Positions 35,787 to 44,222 of a DNA stretch of 64,000 nt are shown here, piece by piece (the stretch's first letter is position 1; each line of letters starts with the position of its first letter). The notes below the pieces were generated by a model. That model was not told the origin of the DNA and did no database searches. It was given only the letters and a program-made list of their open reading frames with translations. This DNA comes from Spirochaetaceae bacterium (GTDB lineage Bacteria; Spirochaetota; Spirochaetia; Treponematales; Breznakiellaceae): positions 1 through 64,000 of the forward strand of contig JAITKV010000026.1 of assembly GCA_031278215.1 (NCBI GenBank), read 5' to 3'. The translations under genes and the position numbers were made by a program.

Positions 35787-35869
35787 GGGCAATTTTAACT
35801 TACCCCAAAAAAAATAGCTAGCGGGGAATGGCGGCCGGGCCCGGGGTTGCCGCCGGGCCGTTGGCGGGT

Positions 35870-36835
35870 CTAAAGCCGGGCGGCGGGCGCTTGGGGGCCG
35901 CCGTTTGTCAGTTTTAGCACGAGGAGTTCCATAAGGATCTTTTCCCAGCCCCCCCCCGAAGACCGAAGGAGGAATTCGTATTCTCCAATCAGGGCCAGGG
36001 CCCCCTCGGCCCGGGGCCAGCGCTTTGCCGCTTCCAGATAGTCGGAACGGACCTTGCCGGAAAAAAGGCCTATTTTTTTTAATTCAAAGTCGTTTACGGT
36101 TCCCCCGGCGGCCAGGGCAAGATAATCCCGAAGCCTGCGGAAGCACCAGGCAAGGCTGGCCATAATGGCCTGGGGGCTTTCCCGGGCCTCCAAAAGATTT
36201 TTAAGGATCCCCAAGGCCGATTCCGGTTTTTTCCGGGCCATGGCGGCAAAGAGGGTAAAGGCCGATTCTTCCCTGGTATGGGAAAGGCAGTTTTCCACCT
36301 CCGCGGCGCCAATGGGCTTGTCCTTCCCTAAAAAAAGAATAAGCCGCAGGCATTCCCGGCCCAACGCGTCGGTGTTGTTTTCTACCATTTCCAGCAGCAC
36401 CCGGACGCCCTCTTCGTCTATACGGCAGCCCTGGGCTTGGAAAAAAGAAGCAACCCATTCGGTCTTTTTATTTTCAAAGAGTTCCCAGAAGACCGTTTTG
36501 TTTTCCCGGGGAACCGCTTCTTCAATCCGCTTGTCAAGTCTGGTTTCATCGGAAATAAGAACCACCGTGGTATGTTCCTGGGGCTTTTTTAGATAGGCCG
36601 CAAGCATGTCCACATCGTCTTTTTTTTTAATCGCTTCTGCATTTTTTATAAAGAAAAGCCGGGCCTCCGAAAAAAGGGCGCCGTTTCTAAAGACCGAAAC
36701 CATAAACGGCAGGGGGGTTTCGCCGGCATAAAAACTTGTTTCTTCGGTTTCCGGGGGAAGCCGGGAACGGAGGGTTTTAATGGCCGCCAGTTTTTTCCCT
36801 AGCTCCGGGCCCAAGAAAAGAAACGAGGAATTCAT
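35870..36835 (-). CDS. holA: DNA polymerase III delta subunit
   Basis: 321 aa, the family's length. The sequence follows the HolA pattern: N-terminal SSFLFLGPELGKKLAAI, an RLFFIKNAEAIKKKDDVDML strand/helix pair, VVLISDETRLDKR, then LLEMVENNTDALGRECLRLI in the second domain and a C-terminal collar helix region. Delta opens the beta sliding clamp in the clamp loader. It overlaps lexA by 4 nt (ATGA), so translation is coupled and the gene may be under LexA control. Confidence 0.87.
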   Translation of the reverse strand: MNSSFLFLGPELGKKLAAIKTLRSRLPPETEETSFYAGETPLPFMVSVFRNGALFSEARLFFIKNAEAIKKKDDVDMLAAYLKKPQEHTTVVLISDETRLDKRIEEAVPRENKTVFWELFENKKTEWVASFFQAQGCRIDEEGVRVLLEMVENNTDALGRECLRLILFLGKDKPIGAAEVENCLSHTREESAFTLFAAMARKKPESALGILKNLLEARESPQAIMASLAWCFRRLRDYLALAAGGTVNDFELKKIGLFSGKVRSDYLEAAKRWPRAEGALALIGEYEFLLRSSGGGWEKILMELLVLKLTNGGPQAPAARL

Positions 36836-37440
36836 TGGCAGGCGCGGATCACATAGGCCAGTTTACCCAGGATCCGGACATCCTGGCTGTAGATGGGATT
36901 AAACTCGGGGTTTTCCGGCTGCAGCCGGATGCGGTTTGCCTCTTTAAAAAAGCGCTTTACGGTTACCGCCTCGTCCACCACCGCCACCACAATGTCTCCG
37001 TTTTTTGCGGTATTCTGCTTCTGGATTAGCGCCGTATCCTTGTCCAGAATTCCCGCGTCCCTCATGGAACTACCCCTAACCTTAAGGGCAAAGTACTGAA
37101 GGTTTTTTTTAAGGAACGATGAATGGACCGCAATGGTTCCGTCCCAATTTTCTTCCGCCAGGATGGGCCGGCCTGCGGCAACCACCCCCAGGATGGGAAT
37201 TTCCACAACCCCGGCGTATTCCTCCGGCCCGCTTTGTACCACTTCCATGGTCCTGGACCGTTTGTCCCCTATTTTAATCCAGCCCTTTCGTTTTAGGGCG
37301 GATACATGGTCATAGGCGGCTCTTACGGATACGGAAAGATACTCCGCCACTTCCCGTATGGTCGGCGGATATGAATGGGATTTAATGTACCCGGTAATAA
37401 AGGCAAATACTTCTTTTTGCCGTTGGGTAAGCTCTTTCAT
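36832..37440 (-). CDS. lexA: LexA repressor
   Basis: 202 aa from ATG 37440 with AAGGAAGGGAG upstream. The N-terminal winged HTH (2-65; PPTIREVAEYLSVSVRAAYDHV) is followed by the self-cleaving S24 domain. The cleavage bond lies in VAAGRP (Ala-Gly), the catalytic Ser in GSSMRDAGI and the Lys in AVTVKRFF. It is the SOS regulator and cleaves itself when RecA filaments form. I cannot assign its DNA box: the upstream region has no obvious E. coli- or Bacillus-type site. It is the first gene of a lexA-holA pair. Confidence 0.92.
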   Translation of the reverse strand: MKELTQRQKEVFAFITGYIKSHSYPPTIREVAEYLSVSVRAAYDHVSALKRKGWIKIGDKRSRTMEVVQSGPEEYAGVVEIPILGVVAAGRPILAEENWDGTIAVHSSFLKKNLQYFALKVRGSSMRDAGILDKDTALIQKQNTAKNGDIVVAVVDEAVTVKRFFKEANRIRLQPENPEFNPIYSQDVRILGKLAYVIRACQ

Positions 37441-37586
37441 CACTCCCTTCCTTATGATACTACTGGCGCTATGTCCCGATGATACAATGATTTAGCAAAT
37501 TTTACAATAGACGGCAATTCTGCCCGGTGGGCGCATGCATATACCGATGATGGTTTTGAAGGATGGTGTTACCCCGGCTATTTAGT

Positions 37587-37673
37587 GTCTGTCCATAAAG
37601 CCGGTGCACAAACTACGCTTGCGACTTTATGGACAGACTCTATTTATTCCCTGACAATTCCAAATTGTCAGGG
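37587..37673. repeat. Two adjacent inverted repeats (14-bp and 11-bp arms)
   Basis: The first pair, GTCTGTCCATAAAG with CTTTATGGACAGAC, has a 24-nt loop. The second, CCCTGACAATT with AATTGTCAGGG, has a 3-nt loop and follows 10 nt later. Together with element B they look like a non-autonomous repeat cluster; terminal repeats of a miniature mobile element are possible. Confidence 0.5.
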
Positions 37674-37749
37674 CGCTCCGTTTGTAATTGTTTGTTAGGC
37701 AAAGAATTAGCTAATTCCTTGCCCGACAAACCAAAATCTATTGTGTATA
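37670..37749 (+). repeat. Dispersed hairpin element, copy B
   Basis: Homologous to copy A (28569-28636). The stem is nested: TTTGT/ACAAA, GGCAA/TTGCC and, only in this copy, GAATTAG/CTAATTC. The identical right end CAAACCAAAATCTATTGTGTATA supports common ancestry. It lies between lexA and the tRNA-Leu terminator. Confidence 0.65.
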
Positions 37750-37758
37750 AGGGACCTT

Positions 37759-37788
37759 GAAAAATAACCTTCCGCCCCCGGGGCGGGG
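37759..37788 (-). terminator. Terminator downstream of tRNA-Leu
   Basis: Read leftward, a CCGCCCC/GGGGCGG stem (37772-37788) is followed by AAGGTTATTTTT, a T-run typical of an intrinsic terminator, about 47 nt after the tRNA 3' end. Confidence 0.6.
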
Positions 37789-37834
37789 CATCTTGTAAGC
37801 GGCCGCGTCGCAACAATAACGCCAAAATTGAACC

Positions 37835-37917
37835 TACCGGCGAAGAGACTTGAACTCTTACATCCTCGCGGACAGTAGATTTTGAGTCTACCGTGTCTAC
37901 CATTCCACCACGCCGGC
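37835..37917 (-). tRNA. tRNA-Leu (anticodon CAA)
   Basis: 83 nt with the long variable arm of class II tRNAs. The acceptor GCCGGCG pairs with CGCCGGT (last pair G-U) and the discriminator is A. The anticodon stem GTAGA/TCTAC encloses CTCAAAA, giving anticodon CAA, which reads TTG. The T-arm has the TTCAAGT loop. CCA is not encoded. Confidence 0.93.
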
Positions 37918-37989
37918 ATGGGTGTTTCGCCGTACAAACTAATTCACAAATATACTATAAATGGGGTACCCGCTTCAAGCTTCTATGGG

Positions 37990-38018
37990 TTGACAAAGAA
38001 AACCAGTTTATATATTTT
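37990..38018 (+). promoter_or_regulatory. Promoter of the RND efflux operon
   Basis: TTGACA (37990-37995) is followed by an AT-rich TATATTTTAT block. TATATT (38011-38016, spacing 15) or TATTTT (38013-38018, spacing 17) serves as -10. The TetR-type palindrome begins directly downstream, where a bound repressor would block initiation. Confidence 0.6.
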
Positions 38019-38021
38019 ATA

Positions 38022-38041
38022 GTTACCGACCGGTCGGTAAC
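38022..38041. promoter_or_regulatory. Perfect 20-bp TetR/AcrR-type operator
   Basis: GTTACCGACCGGTCGGTAAC is an exact 20-bp dyad. The ACCGACCGGTCGGT core is the classical pattern bound by TetR-family repressors of efflux genes. It sits at the expected transcription start, about 100 nt before the TolC-like gene. No TetR-family gene is present in this window. Confidence 0.75.
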
Positions 38042-38140
38042 ATTTTGACGAAAATTCTGTAACCAATGCGGGATTTTCTTTATTTTTACATTGCATTGTA
38101 TTAAATTGTAAAATTTTATAGAATTTGAAAAAAGGAAATT

Positions 38141-39568
38141 ATGAAAAAGAAACTATGCGGCGTTTTTTACATGGCTTGTTTTCTGGCCGGCCCGGCTATT
38201 TTTGCCCAGCAAGAAATTTTGGGGCTCACAAGCAGTCAGGAGGCCGCCGGGGCGGAGGCGGATGATCCAAAATACCTGCGGATTGCCCCGGATAAAGCGG
38301 TGGAAATGGCCATAGCCCATAATTTAAGCCTTCAGCAGGTCCAGATAAATAACGAGGCCAAACGGCGGGCGGCTCAAACCCCCTGGAACGTGTTTATCCC
38401 CACGGTGGAAATCGGCGCCACCCTGGGGCGGCTGAATAAGGCCCCCCAGTCCCAGATATTGCCGCTTCCGCCGCCCTACGGACCCATCGAGATGGGCGGC
38501 GGGCCCCAGTGGCGGCTTTCCGCATCCTTCCAGGCTACGCTGAATCTTAATATCGGAACGTTTGTAGGAATGAAGCAGACGGTGGAAGAATATCAGGCGG
38601 GGCTTATTACGGTGGAAAAGGCAAAACTACAGCTAGAGCGGGATGTCCGCAAGGCTTGTTACAGCATGCTTTTGGCCAAAGAGCAGATTGCCCTTCTTAG
38701 GGAAAGCTACTCCAACGCGGACCGGCGGGTTACGATGGCCCAGGCCAATTACCGGGCGGGGCTAATCCCCGAGGTTTCCCTGCTCCAGGCCCAGGTTGCC
38801 CGGGAAAATATGCGGCCCCAAATAGACGAGGCGGAAAACAACTATAAAATGGCCATGGCATCCTTTGCCCTGTACCTGGGGCTTCCCTACGATACCCAGT
38901 TTGAAATTACCCAAATTTCCGAAACCGTGGAATTTATTACCCTGGAAGCGGCGGATTTAATTGCCCGGGCCGTGGCCAATAAGCCGGATATCGAAGAATT
39001 ACGGCGAAAGCTTTCCGCCCTAAGGGCCCAAAAAAAGGTTTTGTTTTTTAACCTCTATACCCCCACCCTTTCTTTGGGTTTTACCATGGACCCCACCTTT
39101 GGGGGAGAACCATGGAAGGACGGTTGGTTCAATTCTTCCCTGTGGAGCCAGCAGTCCGGTATGTTCAGGGTTACTCTGGGATGGCGGCTTAACGGCTTAC
39201 TCCCCCTTACCACCGAACATCAAAGCTATCAGGCCATAAACGATGCGGTAAAGGTCCTGGATGCGGGCATTGACCAGGCGATACAGGGAACGGAGGTGGA
39301 GGTGTACAACATTATTCTGCAATTAGAAAAAACCCGCACCACCGCAGAAGCTCAACGGCTTACTTTAGAATTAGCGGAACGGACCCTGCGGCTTTCGGAA
39401 ACGGCCTACCGGAACGGCCTTAAGGAATTTCTGGATGTACAAAACGACGAACTGGCCCTGCAGCAGGCCCGCCTGGGAACGCTTCAGCAGAGCTACAATT
39501 ACCGTATGGGTCTGCTCGATCTTGAATATGCCATTGGTCTTCCCTTTGGCGCCCTAAGCGAGGAATAA
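38141..39568 (+). CDS. TolC-family outer-membrane efflux protein
   Basis: 475 aa with a signal peptide (MKKKLCGVFYMACFLAGPAIFA). Two OEP repeats of long amphipathic helices and short strands follow, with typical segments RDVRKACYSMLLAKEQIALL, YRAGLIPEVSLLQAQVA and YRNGLKEFLDVQNDELALQQ. TolC proteins form the outer-membrane tunnel of tripartite pumps. It is the first gene of the efflux operon and abuts the adaptor gene with no gap. Confidence 0.9.
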   Translation: MKKKLCGVFYMACFLAGPAIFAQQEILGLTSSQEAAGAEADDPKYLRIAPDKAVEMAIAHNLSLQQVQINNEAKRRAAQTPWNVFIPTVEIGATLGRLNKAPQSQILPLPPPYGPIEMGGGPQWRLSASFQATLNLNIGTFVGMKQTVEEYQAGLITVEKAKLQLERDVRKACYSMLLAKEQIALLRESYSNADRRVTMAQANYRAGLIPEVSLLQAQVARENMRPQIDEAENNYKMAMASFALYLGLPYDTQFEITQISETVEFITLEAADLIARAVANKPDIEELRRKLSALRAQKKVLFFNLYTPTLSLGFTMDPTFGGEPWKDGWFNSSLWSQQSGMFRVTLGWRLNGLLPLTTEHQSYQAINDAVKVLDAGIDQAIQGTEVEVYNIILQLEKTRTTAEAQRLTLELAERTLRLSETAYRNGLKEFLDVQNDELALQQARLGTLQQSYNYRMGLLDLEYAIGLPFGALSEE

Positions 39569-40609
39569 ATGAAAAATCAACGTTTCCGTGCCCTGGCGGC
39601 GGTCTTGTTTACCCTTGTGATGGCGGTAAATTCCTGTAAAAGGGCGCCGTCAACCGGACCGGGGGGAGACACGCCGGTATTTGCCGTTAATACCAGCCTC
39701 GCCGTAGAGGGCCAAATCTGGGATTATATAGCCCTGTCCGGGGATATTGTGGCCGGGTCTACCGTGGATGTGTATTCCGATGTGGCCGGTAGAATAACCC
39801 GGGTGTATGTAGATCCGGGCAGCCGGGTCCGCCGGGGGGCCCCCATTGCCGCGGTGGACCCCAGTAAACCGGGGATGAACTACATTCCCGGAGTTGCCGC
39901 CGCCCCCATTGATGGAACTGTGGTCGCCCTGCCCGCCCAGGTGGGGGCCACGGTAAACCAGCAGGTTGTCTTGGCCCGGATTTCCGGCAGCAGCGCCCTG
40001 GAAATAAAACTTTACATCGCGGAACGGTTTATATCCAAGGTAGCATTAAACCAGCCCTGCGAGATTACCCTGGACGCCTGGCCGGGAGAAATTTTTCGGG
40101 GTACGGTTACCGAAATAAGCCCCGTGGTGGATCCCGCTTCCCGGACCATGGAGGTAAAGGTAAATGTGGCCAACCAGGGGGATAAGCTAAAAGAGGGCAT
40201 GTTTGCCAAAGTACAGCTTATCATCGAGCAAAAGGAAAATATTGTCAAAATTCCGGATTCGGCGCTGATTCGGCGCTTTGGGGAAGATTATGTCTTTGTG
40301 GTAGAAGAACTTCCCCCCCCAGAAAAAGCGGCGGAAGCCCCGGCGGAAAAAAAGGGATTTTTTGCATCCCTTCTTTCCCGGTTCTTTAAAAAGGAACCGG
40401 AAGAATCCAAGGAACAAGAAGCCCCGGCAGCCCAGTATGTTGCCCGAAAGCGCATTGTCAGGCCCGGCATCCTTATCGACGGAATTTTAGAGATCGAGGA
40501 GGGGCTTAAGCCCAATGAGGTATTTATTCTTAAAGGTCAGGGCCTTCTTAACGACGGTTCCCGAATCAATATAGTTCAACAGGTAGCGCCCCTGAGTTCG
40601 GAACGCTAG
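39569..40609 (+). CDS. RND periplasmic adaptor (membrane fusion protein)
   Basis: 346 aa. The signal peptide ends in a lipobox-like AVNSCKR near residue 23. The barrel-sandwich (lipoyl-like) halves DVYSDVAGRITRVYVDPGS and APIDGTVVALPAQVGATVN sit close together with only a very short connecting hairpin. A beta-barrel domain (TLDAWPGEIFRGTVTEISPV) and membrane-proximal domain follow. An insert near 235-285 is Glu/Lys/Pro-rich (PPEKAAEAPAEKKG) and probably forms a flexible loop. The start codon immediately follows the TolC stop, with GAGGAA as ribosome site. It links pump and tunnel. Confidence 0.9.
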   Translation: MKNQRFRALAAVLFTLVMAVNSCKRAPSTGPGGDTPVFAVNTSLAVEGQIWDYIALSGDIVAGSTVDVYSDVAGRITRVYVDPGSRVRRGAPIAAVDPSKPGMNYIPGVAAAPIDGTVVALPAQVGATVNQQVVLARISGSSALEIKLYIAERFISKVALNQPCEITLDAWPGEIFRGTVTEISPVVDPASRTMEVKVNVANQGDKLKEGMFAKVQLIIEQKENIVKIPDSALIRRFGEDYVFVVEELPPPEKAAEAPAEKKGFFASLLSRFFKKEPEESKEQEAPAAQYVARKRIVRPGILIDGILEIEEGLKPNEVFILKGQGLLNDGSRINIVQQVAPLSSER

Positions 40610-40618
40610 GGGGAAGAT

Positions 40619-43600
40619 ATGAGTGTTGTTAAAACAGTTGTAAACAGACCTACCACGGCATTTATTATTTTTGCCCTGCTTATAGGGCTGGGGGGATTTG
40701 CGCTGATCAACCTTCACATTGATCTGTACCCCGAAATTAATCCTCCCTACCTTATGGTTATGACCCAGTACCCCGGCGCCGGGCCGGAAGAGGTGGAACG
40801 GACCATTACCCGCCCCCTGGAAGCGGCCCTGTCCAGCGTTTCGAGTTTAGAGAAGGTAACTTCCACCTCGTCCAAGGGTTCCAGCATGGTGATGATGGAA
40901 TTTACCTACGGCGTCGATTTGGCCGACGCGGCCAACTCGGTCCGGGATTCTTTAGAGCGGGTCCGGTCCTATATGCCCACCGGGGCGGATTCGCCGATGA
41001 TCTTTAAATTTGATCCTTCCATGATACCCATCATGGGCCTTATGGTCATGGGCAACCGGTCCCCGGAGGAACTGCGGGAGATCGCCGATAATACCATTAT
41101 TCCCCGGATCGAGCAGGCCCCGGGAGTGGCCACCGCCAACTTAATGGGGGGGCGGGAAAAAATTATCAAAATAGAAATACCCCAAAGCCGGCTGGAAGCC
41201 TACGGTTTAACGGTTACCCAGATTCAGCAGATGCTGGCGGTCAACAACAATCAAATCGCCGCGGGTACCATCACCGAAGAAGGAATGTCCTATATCCTTA
41301 CCACCATGGGCGAGTACAAGTCCCTGGAAGAAATACGCAATACGGTTATTTCTTACCAGGGGGGCGCTGTTACAAACGGCCGGATGCTGCCCAGGAGTAT
41401 TTATCTGCGGGACCTGGCCAATGTCTTTGAAGGCTACCGGGATCAGACCAGTGCGGTTTTGGTGAACGGGGTCCCTTCGGTAATGATGAGCGTCCAAAAG
41501 CAAAGCGGAAAAAATTCCGTCCAAACCGCCCGGGAACTTCGGCAGCGGCTGGTCCGAATTTCCCAGGAAATTCCTCAGGATTTAACGGTAACGGAACTTT
41601 TTAACACCACGGATCAGATTGAAAACTCGATCAGCCAGGTTACTTCTGCCGCCATCAGCGGAGCCGTCCTGGCGATTCTTATCCTCTTTGTATTTCTCCG
41701 GTCCATTAAACCGACGATTATTATTGGGCTTGCCATACCGGTCTCTCTTATCATCACCATAATGCTTATGTACTTTGCAGGACTTACCCTGAACCTGATG
41801 ACCCTGGCGGGCCTGGTTCTGGGGGTTGGAATGCTGGTGGATAACTCCATTGTTATCCTGGAGAATATTTATCATTACCGGGAAAAGGGGGCAAAATTAA
41901 AACCCGCGGCGGTTCTGGGCACCCAGGAGATGATCATTGCCATTACCGCCTCTACCTTAACCACCATCTGCGTCTTTGCGCCCCTGGTAATGTTTAAAGG
42001 CCTTTTGGAAATGGGGGGTGAACTGTTTTCGGGCCTGGCATTTACGGTGGTTATCTCCCTTTCCATGTCTCTTTTTGTGGCGCTGTTTCTTGTGCCGGTC
42101 CTTTCCAGCCATTATCTTCCCCTGGTTACCCGTAGACAAAAGCCCCTAACCGGGCCCCTGGTAAGGCTGGATCATAAATTTGAAGGGTTTTTTACCTGGC
42201 TGGACGAAAAATACCGGCGGGCGGTACGGAAGGTGCTTAGGCATAAACTTATCGTATGCCTTTCGTTGGGGGTCCTGTTTATCGCAAGCCTTCTTTTGGC
42301 TATTTTTGTGGTCGGCTATGAATTTATGCCCCAGGAAGAGGCGGATAATGTGTCAATCACCGCCACCCTGCCCATGGGTTCTTCCCTGGCCCAGACCGAA
42401 TCTACCTTGCAACAGCTTCAGGGCATTGTAGAAAGGGAAATTGAAAAAACCGCCTATGAAGAGATCGTCCTTAACGCCGGCGGCGGCGGTATGTTTTCCA
42501 GCGGAAGCCACAGCGGGTCCCTGCGGATAAATTTGGTGGAATACAAAAAACGGCCCCTTTCCGCCGAGGATGTCAAGGCCCGGCTTCGAGCCCACTTTAA
42601 CGAATTCCCCGGGGTATCTTTTTCTTTCGGCGGCGGATTCGGCGGCGGCATGGGGGGGAATCCCATTGACATAGTCCTTCGCACCGACGACCTGGTAAAG
42701 GGAAAGGCCCTGGCGGACCGGATATCCCTTTTAATTAAAGAGAAAATTCCGGAGGCCACCGAACCGGTGGTGGACCTGCGGGACGGGCTTCCCCAGATAG
42801 AGATAGAACTGGACCGGGAAAAACTGTATGCCCTGGGGCTTAATACCGTTACCGTGGGAAACGAAATTAAGGCCGCCGTAGACGGCATTACCGCCACCAA
42901 ATACAAGGACGCCGGTAACGATTACGATGTGGTCCTGATCCTGGCAGAAGCGGACCGCAGTACCCGGCCCGCGCTGGATCATATCTTTATCAACAGCCAG
43001 ATCGCCGGCCGGGTTCCTCTTTCCAGTTTTGCCTCGTATAAAGAGGGGACCGGGCCTCTTACAATCCGGCGGGAAAACCAAAGCCGGGTTATCCACATTA
43101 CCGCGGGGGCCGTTAAGGGAACAAAGCTTAACGAGCTTTCTGCCAAGGTCCGTAATCTTATCACCTCGGAGATCCCCGCGGAAGAAGACGTGGTAATTGA
43201 ATATGCCGGGGACAATGCAGATATGGCCAGGATGATGGCGAACTTTTTTCTAATCCTGATGGTGGCCCTTTTCCTGGTTTTTGGGGTTATGGCCAGCCTT
43301 TTTGAATCCTTTAAGGATCCCTTTATTATCATCTTTACCATACCCCTTTCCATGATCGGCATAGTGTTGATTTACCTTATTACCGGATCGGTCTTTAATA
43401 TACTTACCGCGGTGGGCCTTTTGGTGCTGCTGGGGGTCATCGTCAATAACGGTATAGTCCTGGTAGATTATACCAATCTGCTTCGTAAACGGGGGTATGC
43501 GCTCATTGACGCGTGTGTAGAAGCGGCGGGAAACCGGCTGCGGCCCATACTTATGTCCACCCTTACCACGGTTCTGGGTTTAATACCCATGGCCTTTTTT

Positions 43601-43885
43601 CCCGGCGAAGGGTCTGAACTGGTGGCGCCCATCGGCAAGACGGTCCTGGGGGGGCTTTCCTTCGGTACGCTGATGACCCTGTTTCTTATGCCGGCAATTT
43701 ACGCGCTCCTTAACAAGCGGGATGATGAGCGGAGGGCCAGAGCGGAAACCCGGCGAGAAGCCGTGGCCGCAGGCTTGGGCCGCAAGGCGGCGCTGGATAT
43801 GGCCAGGCAATTAGCCAAACAGCCGGATGCAAAAAAAGGGAACGGAAAAACCGGCCCCGGGGAGGAAGATCATGTTGCGGATTGA
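40619..43885 (+). CDS. RND-family efflux pump, HAE1 type
   Basis: 1088 aa with the standard RND plan: TM1 (12-30), a large periplasmic loop, TM2-7 (about 335-560), a second loop, TM8-12 (about 865-1030). TM4 has GLVLGVGMLVDNSIVILENI with the conserved proton-relay Asp. The second half repeats with LGVIVNNGIVLVDYTN. A glycine-rich stretch (FGGGFGGGMGGN) sits in the second periplasmic loop. The pump exports hydrophobic compounds using the proton gradient. It lies 9 nt after the adaptor and overlaps the small accessory gene by 14 nt. Confidence 0.94.
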   Translation: MSVVKTVVNRPTTAFIIFALLIGLGGFALINLHIDLYPEINPPYLMVMTQYPGAGPEEVERTITRPLEAALSSVSSLEKVTSTSSKGSSMVMMEFTYGVDLADAANSVRDSLERVRSYMPTGADSPMIFKFDPSMIPIMGLMVMGNRSPEELREIADNTIIPRIEQAPGVATANLMGGREKIIKIEIPQSRLEAYGLTVTQIQQMLAVNNNQIAAGTITEEGMSYILTTMGEYKSLEEIRNTVISYQGGAVTNGRMLPRSIYLRDLANVFEGYRDQTSAVLVNGVPSVMMSVQKQSGKNSVQTARELRQRLVRISQEIPQDLTVTELFNTTDQIENSISQVTSAAISGAVLAILILFVFLRSIKPTIIIGLAIPVSLIITIMLMYFAGLTLNLMTLAGLVLGVGMLVDNSIVILENIYHYREKGAKLKPAAVLGTQEMIIAITASTLTTICVFAPLVMFKGLLEMGGELFSGLAFTVVISLSMSLFVALFLVPVLSSHYLPLVTRRQKPLTGPLVRLDHKFEGFFTWLDEKYRRAVRKVLRHKLIVCLSLGVLFIASLLLAIFVVGYEFMPQEEADNVSITATLPMGSSLAQTESTLQQLQGIVEREIEKTAYEEIVLNAGGGGMFSSGSHSGSLRINLVEYKKRPLSAEDVKARLRAHFNEFPGVSFSFGGGFGGGMGGNPIDIVLRTDDLVKGKALADRISLLIKEKIPEATEPVVDLRDGLPQIEIELDREKLYALGLNTVTVGNEIKAAVDGITATKYKDAGNDYDVVLILAEADRSTRPALDHIFINSQIAGRVPLSSFASYKEGTGPLTIRRENQSRVIHITAGAVKGTKLNELSAKVRNLITSEIPAEEDVVIEYAGDNADMARMMANFFLILMVALFLVFGVMASLFESFKDPFIIIFTIPLSMIGIVLIYLITGSVFNILTAVGLLVLLGVIVNNGIVLVDYTNLLRKRGYALIDACVEAAGNRLRPILMSTLTTVLGLIPMAFFPGEGSELVAPIGKTVLGGLSFGTLMTLFLMPAIYALLNKRDDERRARAETRREAVAAGLGRKAALDMARQLAKQPDAKKGNGKTGPGEEDHVAD

Positions 43886-44150
43886 GATTGTCGCCAATCA
43901 TTCAGTGGAAGACAATATCCTGGAGGCGCTTAAAAATCATGGGGTGGGGAAATACTATACCCTGTATCCCAACGTAACCGGGGTCGGTTCCGCCGGCCCC
44001 CGCATGGGGGATGCAATCTGGCCCGAGGATAACTTTGCCCTGGTGGTGTGGTGCGAATCCGAAGAAGCCCTGGGCATTGCCAGAGCGGTGGCGGAGGTAA
44101 AAAAACAATTCCCCGAAGAGGGAATAAAAATTTTTGGGCTGCCGGAGTAA
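43872..44150 (+). CDS. Small PII-like accessory protein of the efflux operon (PG0541 type)
   Basis: 92 aa from ATG 43872 behind GGAGGAAG; the first codons overlap the pump's end. The sequence (MLRIEIVANHSVEDNILEAL; VTGVGSAGPRMGD; FALVVWCESEEALGIARAV) has the beta-alpha-beta ferredoxin-like order of PII/CutA-type proteins and resembles the transporter-associated family named after PG0541, found beside RND pumps. A trimeric regulator of transport, sensing a small ligand, is a reasonable but unproven role. Confidence 0.7.
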   Translation: MLRIEIVANHSVEDNILEALKNHGVGKYYTLYPNVTGVGSAGPRMGDAIWPEDNFALVVWCESEEALGIARAVAEVKKQFPEEGIKIFGLPE

Positions 44151-44222
44151 AGCGGTACGCAAACGCCGCATTAAGCTTGAATGACGGGGCTTTAACGGAT
44201 ATAGTTAAAACAGGAGAAACAC

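Larger units (their letters stand above)
37444..37834. other. Non-coding stretch with several hairpins
   Basis: About 390 nt separate lexA from tRNA-Leu. In order it holds a 14-bp inverted repeat (GTCTGTCCATAAAG at 37587-37600 and its complement at 37625-37638), a hairpin CCCTGACAATT/AATTGTCAGGG (37649-37673), dispersed element copy B (37670-37749) and the tRNA terminator near 37772. No coding sequence is visible. Confidence 0.6.
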
